Assembly (NCBI GenBank): GCA_023398855.1
Contig: JAEWRS010000128.1
Location: forward strand, 1-10,035
Direction: 5' to 3'
From: Bacillota bacterium
GTDB taxonomy: Bacteria; Bacillota; Clostridia; Lachnospirales; Lachnospiraceae
DNA length: 10,035 bases
Shown: in pieces, positions 6,201 to 10,035 of the stretch
Layout of the letters: every line of letters begins with the position of its first letter
Numbering within the stretch: the stretch's first letter is position 1
The notes under the pieces: model-generated
What the model was told of the DNA's origin: nothing
What the model saw: only the letters and a program-made list of their open reading frames with translations
Database searches by the model: none
Translations under genes and position numbers: made by a program

Positions 6201-9200
6201 CTGCCCCAGGTGTCGCTGCCTGTCTGCCCGGCCTGTGTGCCGTCATGCTTCAGCACAGTGGTCTGGTACACTCCGCTTCCTGTCCCCTGTTCCCGGACAT
6301 CTGCAGATACTCCGGTTCCATGGGAGATGGATCCATTGGCTCCTGCAAGGTAGGTGATCCGGGCCCATTGGGCTGGAATCCTGTCATACCGGTAACGGAC
6401 TATTAAGTCATCGCTTGGCATGGTTCCTGTAAAATCATGGGCACTGTCAAAGCTTCCGCCGGAAGCCGGAACTGCCTCCTCGCTTTCATAGGCGTATCCG
6501 TATAATTCCCGGAACTGCGCACCAACCCATGTGTCCGCTGTTTTCTGCTGTGTTTCCGGCGGGGTGATGTTTGCTGAACCAGGATCCAGCGTGCCATTGT
6601 CCAGGCGGCTGACCGTGAAGCGGTAGCCTTCCCCTGTTGCTTCGTATACATAGGTAATCTCCACCGGCTGGTTGGGCATGATTCCCGTAAAGCTTCCCGT
6701 GTCTCCCACGCTTCCAGCCACCGCGCTCACCAGATTTCCATCGGTATCATCCGCCTCATTTCCGGCTGTTATGCTTCCCGACACAAACTGGTACCCATAG
6801 AGGTCCAAAGGAGCTGTGCTTATGGCATCCTCCGGGTAATAGGAGGCTATGGCCGGCTCATGGATCACGGTTCCATTCTCCGTCACATACCGGACCGTTA
6901 CAGGGGACCTGGCAGCCGGGTTGCTCCGGTCTACCTTGTACACGTATGTGACTGCCGCATTCTGCCCCGGCATCCGTCCCACAAACAGTCCGGAGGAACC
7001 GTTGAAGCTTCCTATGGGCACTGCTCCCGGCCCGTCATAATTGTATTCAACCGGACTGGTATAGGAATCCAGAAGACTCCACACATATCCATGAATGTTC
7101 TTTTTCTGGGACTGGATCTCCGCTTCCACGGAATAGGCATTCTCTGAGGTGGTTGTCTGGAACACAATGGTGCCGTTCTGGTTGGTATAATCCACCGTGT
7201 AATCAAACGTGACGGTAGGGTCTGATTCCCAGATGGCGTAATAGGTTTCCGGTGCGTCCGGGTATACTGCCGGAAGGGATGAAATGTATTCCGGACTGGA
7301 CTGGCTGTTACTCTTACTCCAGCCATGAAACACGTATCCATACCTGGTTACGGTGGGAAGGAGCGCATTTACACTGGAGCCCGCTGTTCCCGTCATGGTT
7401 TCCGGCTGAGGGGTCCCACCGTTGGTCACAAAGGCAATGGAGGCACCCATTCTTGTGTATTCATAAGTGACCGCCACATCCTGCACGGGCATGGTACCGG
7501 TTATCCTTCCAAACCCAGCTCCCGGGGTTACTGCCGCTGTCAGGGTGCTGCCGGTTCCCTGGTCAATGGAGACTGCTGTCAGTTCAAAACCGGATATGGC
7601 CCCCGGAGGCAGAATGACTACCTCATCGCCCGATGCAAAAGAAACACCGGGAGTATCCGGAGCACCGGTTACAGTCCCTCCTGTAGAGGAATCCCGATAA
7701 GTAAAGCTCACGGTATAGCCATTTCGCTTCAGTACCGTATTCTTAGAATTATTTAAGACAGAGGAGCCCACTGTTGCGAAAATCCCTGTCCCGGTTCCGC
7801 TGTCCCCATCAGCCAGAAAGCTGTCAACAAAGGGGCAGGAGGAAAGACTTCCTGGATAATCAGCCGAAGGAACCGCTATAACAACCTCCTGTCCAGCTGA
7901 TGTTGTCTCTCCGATGGAAGCTTCCGGTCTCTGCTCAGAAGTCACACCAATCCGGGAAACGCCAAGGTCTCCTTCAACGGTAATGTACTTTCCGGCAGCC
8001 AGATAGATATTGGCTTTTTCTCCCGCTGCATTTACATTGTTTGAAATATGGATATCATTTACCATGGAGAACTTCCCGCTGCTGTTAAAATTAACAGCAC
8101 CTGATCCATTTGAAATATTGCCGGAAACCGTACCTGAGTTTATAATCAGACTGGCACTTCCTGTAATATCCAATGCACTTCCTGATGCAGGATCTGTCAC
8201 CTTATTATCTTTAAAAGTAGTTCCAGCATAAGTATACAGTTCTCCAGAAATTGCTTTTACTAATGGATAAATGCTTTCAACATTGTTTCCACTTATGGTG
8301 ATATTATTAATTCTTAATTTGCTGTTATTCGAGTTGATCCGAAACATGGGGCCGTTCAGGCTGGGGCCGCGCTTTAATTCCACAATGTCTGAAATTGTCT
8401 CCCCATGTTCATCGAAGTTACTGCTTAATATGGTAATATCTGTCCCAGATCCTGCAGGAACACTTATTGATCCATTCATAGGATCATAGTCCATAATATA
8501 TATGTATCCCCTTTTACCATTCAGCTTTGCCATGGCATAATCAATGGTTGCAAAGGGCTTCCCATAGGAACCGTCCCGGGAGGCACTGTCAGCACCTCTG
8601 TCTGATGAAATATAATAAGATGTCGGCCTGACAGTATAGGCCACACGCCTATGAGCAATCTCATATGGACGGACATCTACTTTCCACGAATAAGCAAATG
8701 CTGAATCCAGGTATGCAGTTGGATTTCCCATTGCATTTGTCTTAATCTCCTTGCTTGTATTAAACTCTGCCCTGTTCTCTTTGAACGTATAATTATCATA
8801 CATTTGATTCTGGTAAGAGGAATCAAACTCATCAGGGGCTGTAATCAGATGATTGCAATTGTAGTTCGTACTGTATGCGCCGATCCATCGCTTCACGCCC
8901 CACTCATCCCCGTAAATCCTTAACGCAGGATCATTGGTAATGCACTCAAAAGTGGCCATAGCATCAGTACCGGTTTTTCCATTTACCATGTAAAAACCTT
9001 CTCTTGTTCCAAAGGTTCTGCTGATATCCGCGCCATCGTCATCACCTATCTGAATATCTGCGGTTGTTCCAATATACATGGTCTTTGAAACATTGTTTTT
9101 ATTATAAATATAGTAATCTACAAAAACATACTGCCCATCTGGACTGGTATTGGTTTTCACCGACACCTCCATATTGGGAAACTTGGCATGATCAGAAGCA

Positions 9201-9565
9201 AATTCCATCACGCCGCCATTGTATGTGCCAGAATTAGGGGCATAGTTGATTTTTCCACTATTCCTTGTAGAATCATTCATGTAAGTGTGATATCCTCCAA
9301 AACCAAAAACCGTTTGCAGAACCAAAGAGTTATCCGTTTGATAAGAATATACACCGCTTTTTTTAATACCAACCAGATCAAATCTGGATCCGTTGTTTAA
9401 ACTGGCCCATATTGTGTTATCATTATGCCCGTCAGCTATTGGAGAATTATCAATCTCCGGCATAGCATAAACCGTGATCCCCCCTGTAACAGGAATCCCC
9501 GCAAACACAATACAAATAACCAGCAGCCCTGCTAATATCCGCTTAATTCTTGTTTTTATTCCCAC
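3242..9565 (-). CDS. Giant mosaic cell-surface protein: beta-helix, MucBP/InlB-like modules, wall-binding repeats
   Basis: The product is a 2107-residue secreted, non-covalently wall-attached putative adhesin. Approximate residues: signal peptide 1-34 (KTRIKR, hydrophobic core, VYA before MPEID); unrecognised beta-rich domain 35-317 with an acidic IGDDDGADI loop; right-handed beta-helix 318-527, opening with ISSDRGADSASRDGSYGKPF and containing short N/S/I-rich rungs; serial beta modules 620-1065, including a Listeria-Bacteroides (InlB B) repeat at about 707-780 (GYVFHGWSKS...YYAIWESDP); more beta or Fn3-like segments 1067-1550, closing with an InlB-like FRYW...FDMPDTNLVFTAYY; further InlB-like YEGWSYRED...IYAYYQ near 1786-1818; FIVAR-like charged helical spacer 1820-1895; Gly/Ser linker 1905-1920; CW-binding repeats 1936-2107. 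There is no LPXTG. The start is GTG 9565 with AAGGAGG (9575-9581) 9 bases upstream; the first downstream ATG would remove the signal peptide. Ligand binding (glycan or host) is inferred. Confidence 0.95.
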   Translation of the reverse strand: MGIKTRIKRILAGLLVICIVFAGIPVTGGITVYAMPEIDNSPIADGHNDNTIWASLNNGSRFDLVGIKKSGVYSYQTDNSLVLQTVFGFGGYHTYMNDSTRNSGKINYAPNSGTYNGGVMEFASDHAKFPNMEVSVKTNTSPDGQYVFVDYYIYNKNNVSKTMYIGTTADIQIGDDDGADISRTFGTREGFYMVNGKTGTDAMATFECITNDPALRIYGDEWGVKRWIGAYSTNYNCNHLITAPDEFDSSYQNQMYDNYTFKENRAEFNTSKEIKTNAMGNPTAYLDSAFAYSWKVDVRPYEIAHRRVAYTVRPTSYYISSDRGADSASRDGSYGKPFATIDYAMAKLNGKRGYIYIMDYDPMNGSISVPAGSGTDITILSSNFDEHGETISDIVELKRGPSLNGPMFRINSNNSKLRINNITISGNNVESIYPLVKAISGELYTYAGTTFKDNKVTDPASGSALDITGSASLIINSGTVSGNISNGSGAVNFNSSGKFSMVNDIHISNNVNAAGEKANIYLAAGKYITVEGDLGVSRIGVTSEQRPEASIGETTSAGQEVVIAVPSADYPGSLSSCPFVDSFLADGDSGTGTGIFATVGSSVLNNSKNTVLKRNGYTVSFTYRDSSTGGTVTGAPDTPGVSFASGDEVVILPPGAISGFELTAVSIDQGTGSTLTAAVTPGAGFGRITGTMPVQDVAVTYEYTRMGASIAFVTNGGTPQPETMTGTAGSSVNALLPTVTRYGYVFHGWSKSNSQSSPEYISSLPAVYPDAPETYYAIWESDPTVTFDYTVDYTNQNGTIVFQTTTSENAYSVEAEIQSQKKNIHGYVWSLLDSYTSPVEYNYDGPGAVPIGSFNGSSGLFVGRMPGQNAAVTYVYKVDRSNPAARSPVTVRYVTENGTVIHEPAIASYYPEDAISTAPLDLYGYQFVSGSITAGNEADDTDGNLVSAVAGSVGDTGSFTGIMPNQPVEITYVYEATGEGYRFTVSRLDNGTLDPGSANITPPETQQKTADTWVGAQFRELYGYAYESEEAVPASGGSFDSAHDFTGTMPSDDLIVRYRYDRIPAQWARITYLAGANGSISHGTGVSADVREQGTGSGVYQTTVLKHDGTQAGQTGSDTWGSIKEKRLAPLAHGDQYYRFAGWFIDQNGNGVMDGGEETLAEDHRFSADETLTALFEEDPEKWLDIQFAAGEHGSLADGGITSLHIPNDRTWGAIAGQIPGYVPEVNYLVDGWYDGDAQVEATDALQNGHTYTIRFYQDPAVFGTDVETPDALAGLTGEGKGKITVYHTTAGYQYIITDLSGTIVGVETGTIAGRVYADGLYPGARYLVYEAAGTVLAAVGSQIGETAGPISDPVEVLTPVVESNYQIQFDENHEGKTVLVVKPADKKSDYAVLSKDGEVILTRETGSDGWQAVTGNPGGVVFSGLNYNEEYIVVARPRGETGITAESRQPDGSVITTDPGGALEIPNYIVETIEGMVERVDQEEVQSSRYEKAHKGDRVELKAEELNGAGETFRYWKLTIGSVPGLSGRIYERELAFDMPDTNLVFTAYYTRPTASPSHAAVTEEVRGGSGNDMALDPGEIPVLEEELTTEADRILMDQNHADVTYQVVYTKNGVKATESNAVKASPEYNSDHVNAYQAAWGLHVEIERYVNGRKTAMATPSQAQFVTYVQLNKSDVDMMDYQLYRMMTDPEDGSLRAELVEMSEDPEETGGLFTFTAQAGARYVLVYSKAYRVYFINAVVTPRYQYYFKVRKGEAPGDGYYSLEYGQLEDPEDVFLSEEGVEYTYEGWSYREDRLNEFDPDREINRKTSIYAYYQDNQKEVEQARNELEDAIKAAVDKSDDYFLTLKETGKLKEAIEEALEVLERTRPKATIDELLKALEELREVTKPLDAALEDRYDHYDQIQSWKSKGGSKGSGGSGSGVKASPYNPTRSKSYTVGGNGNWEELAGDGRTWSFVLNGGIRLTGMWAKLEYANGEISKNGWYHFNANGIMDYGWFRDEKLDWYYCNTEADGWFGKMKTGWHYDKEDNRWYYLDPETGIMAKGWRSIGGKWYYFTEQNNMETYYYDPATEKWTYSNKEGRPLGSMYISEMTPDGYSVGGVGTWLQ
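3245..3760 (-). repeat. C-terminal cell-wall-binding repeats of the giant protein
   Basis: Residues about 1936-2107 carry aromatic-glycine repeats of the clostridial/streptococcal CW-binding type: NGWYHFNANGIMDYGWF, LDWYYCNTEADG...MKTGW, NRWYYLDPETGIMAKGW, GGKWYYF. A degenerate tail follows, with YYYDPATEKWTYSNKEG and TPDGYSVGGVGTWLQ. These modules usually bind choline or secondary wall polymers and tether proteins non-covalently, which would replace a sortase signal here. The preceding segment (SYTVGGNGNWEEL...WSFVLNGG) is the N-terminal cap seen in such clostridial proteins. Confidence 0.88.
6377..7705 (-). repeat. Tandem MucBP/InlB-like beta modules in the giant protein
   Basis: Residues about 620-1063 hold diverged modules of about 75-100 residues. 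Four share an internal [IL]-x-G-[YF] step (ISGFELT, IHGYVWS, LYGYQFV, LYGYAYE) and end with G-x-MP followed by Y-x-Y: GTMPVQDVAVTYEY, GRMPGQNAAVTYVY, GIMPNQPVEITYVY, GTMPSDDLIVRYRY. A classic InlB B (Flg_new) repeat lies between the first and second. A fifth, weaker FDMPDTNLVFTAYY occurs near residue 1545. Repetition is at protein level; no long identical DNA repeats are apparent. Confidence 0.75.
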
Positions 9566-9597
9566 TCTGACTTCCCTCCTTGCATTTCGTATTTACA

Positions 9598-9630
9598 TGA
9601 AAAGCAAACAGCCTTGATGCTGTTTTTTCA
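9598..9630 (-). terminator. Hairpin between the right-edge gene and the giant gene
   Basis: On the minus strand AAACAGC and GCTGTTT pair around ATCAAG. A second outer pairing of TGAAAA with TTTTCA lies across a small bulge. The T-rich distal arm (GCTGTTTGCTTTTC) makes this a plausible terminator for the gene ending at 9669. The plus strand also shows GCTGTTTTTTC. A weak minus-strand promoter (TTGATA 9655-9650, 17 bases, TATGAA 9632-9627) overlaps it, so the giant gene may start here or depend on readthrough. Confidence 0.6.
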
Positions 9631-9668
9631 TATTCTAAGAATTATTCTTTATCAATAAATACTCATGC

Positions 9669-10035
9669 TCAAAAATTCAGTCTTTCCTCTGAAGGCAATT
9701 CATCTGTGATAGGATTCGTATCATAGCCAGCTATAAAGCCCTCCTCATATGGATTCTCCCTGTTATTTTTGTCATAATGGTAAAAACCCGTTCCGTCAGT
9801 ACCGGTTCGCCATCTGGGTTTTTCATCATCTCCTACCCATGCTGCGAATCTGTCGTTTATAATAAGGAGATATCCGCCGTCTTTATCCTTTACAGCCTTT
9901 TTATCACCCTTTACAATCTTTCCATTGGTATCAACGACCTGATAGTAAACTTCATTATTGCTGCGAACCTCTACCACACCGTAGCCACATCCATCATCAG
10001 CTTCCAATTTAAGTCCGTTAATGTAAAACTGGTCG
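9669..10035 (-). CDS. C-terminal end of a probable surface or wall-binding protein (partial)
   Basis: The frame is open to the right edge, giving about 121 residues (DQFYINGLKLEADDGCGYG... to ...EERLNF, TGA at 9671-9669), so the true start lies outside the window. A TTG at 10007 is only an internal codon. The segment is rich in short aromatic-glycine elements: FYINGLKLEAD, VYYQVVDTNGKIVKG, GGYLLIINDRFAAWV, GTGFYHYDKNN. These resemble the terminal region of Lachnospiraceae CW-binding repeat proteins, and an extracellular role is inferred from that resemblance and from the neighbouring surface gene. It could instead be another beta-repeat or phage-like protein. It is collinear with the giant gene, 103 bases upstream, with a hairpin between. 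Confidence 0.75.
   Translation of the reverse strand, partial: DQFYINGLKLEADDGCGYGVVEVRSNNEVYYQVVDTNGKIVKGDKKAVKDKDGGYLLIINDRFAAWVGDDEKPRWRTGTDGTGFYHYDKNNRENPYEEGFIAGYDTNPITDELPSEERLNF

Noticed and set aside
1..10035. Search for CRISPR arrays, insertion-sequence ends, tRNA/rRNA genes, prophage or toxin-antitoxin and defence modules
   Set aside because: No regularly spaced direct repeats, transposase motifs, cloverleaf sequences or defence-family motifs could be seen on either strand.

Overview
The window looks like chromosomal DNA of a Gram-positive, low-to-mid GC clostridium, most probably a Lachnospiraceae member (Lacrimispora/Enterocloster/Hungatella-like). This rests on a CIRCE-controlled hrcA, consensus SigA promoters, strong AGGAGG ribosome sites, 3D-domain exoproteins, and clostridial cell-wall-binding (CW-binding) repeat proteins. 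The taxonomic call is an inference from gene style, not from a database match.

Layout. (1) Positions 1-681, minus strand: the N-terminal two thirds of hrcA, the heat-shock repressor. It starts at TTG and is preceded by a textbook SigA promoter and a perfect CIRCE operator; the rest of the heat-shock operon lies beyond the left edge. (2) Positions 741-2575, plus strand: two separately promoted, separately terminated paralogous genes for secreted 3D-domain (double-psi beta-barrel) proteins, probably cell-wall-active. Each has an unusual inverted-repeat-bearing 5' leader. A perfect 17-bp bidirectional terminator closes this block against the convergent block to its right. (3) Positions 2579-9565, minus strand: a 2107-residue secreted surface protein, then a 126-bp gap holding a consensus Shine-Dalgarno that leads into only seven codons, then a 178-residue unrecognised protein that seems built from two related halves. 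(4) Positions 9669-10035, minus strand: the C-terminal end of another probable surface or CW-binding protein, cut by the right edge and separated from the giant gene by a hairpin.

How it works together. The left part is stress housekeeping. Everything from about 1 kb rightwards concerns the cell envelope: two putative wall-remodelling exoproteins face a surface-adhesin cluster. The giant protein is a mosaic: signal peptide, N-terminal beta-rich domain, right-handed beta-helix, a train of MucBP/InlB-like beta modules, a helical FIVAR-like spacer, a Gly/Ser linker and C-terminal wall-binding repeats. This architecture suggests a long fibre displayed on the cell wall and binding host or dietary glycans. 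I see no tRNA, rRNA, CRISPR array, insertion sequence or recognisable defence system. The most distinctive items are the mosaic giant protein, the abortive small ORF after it, the duplicated unknown protein and the two structured leaders.
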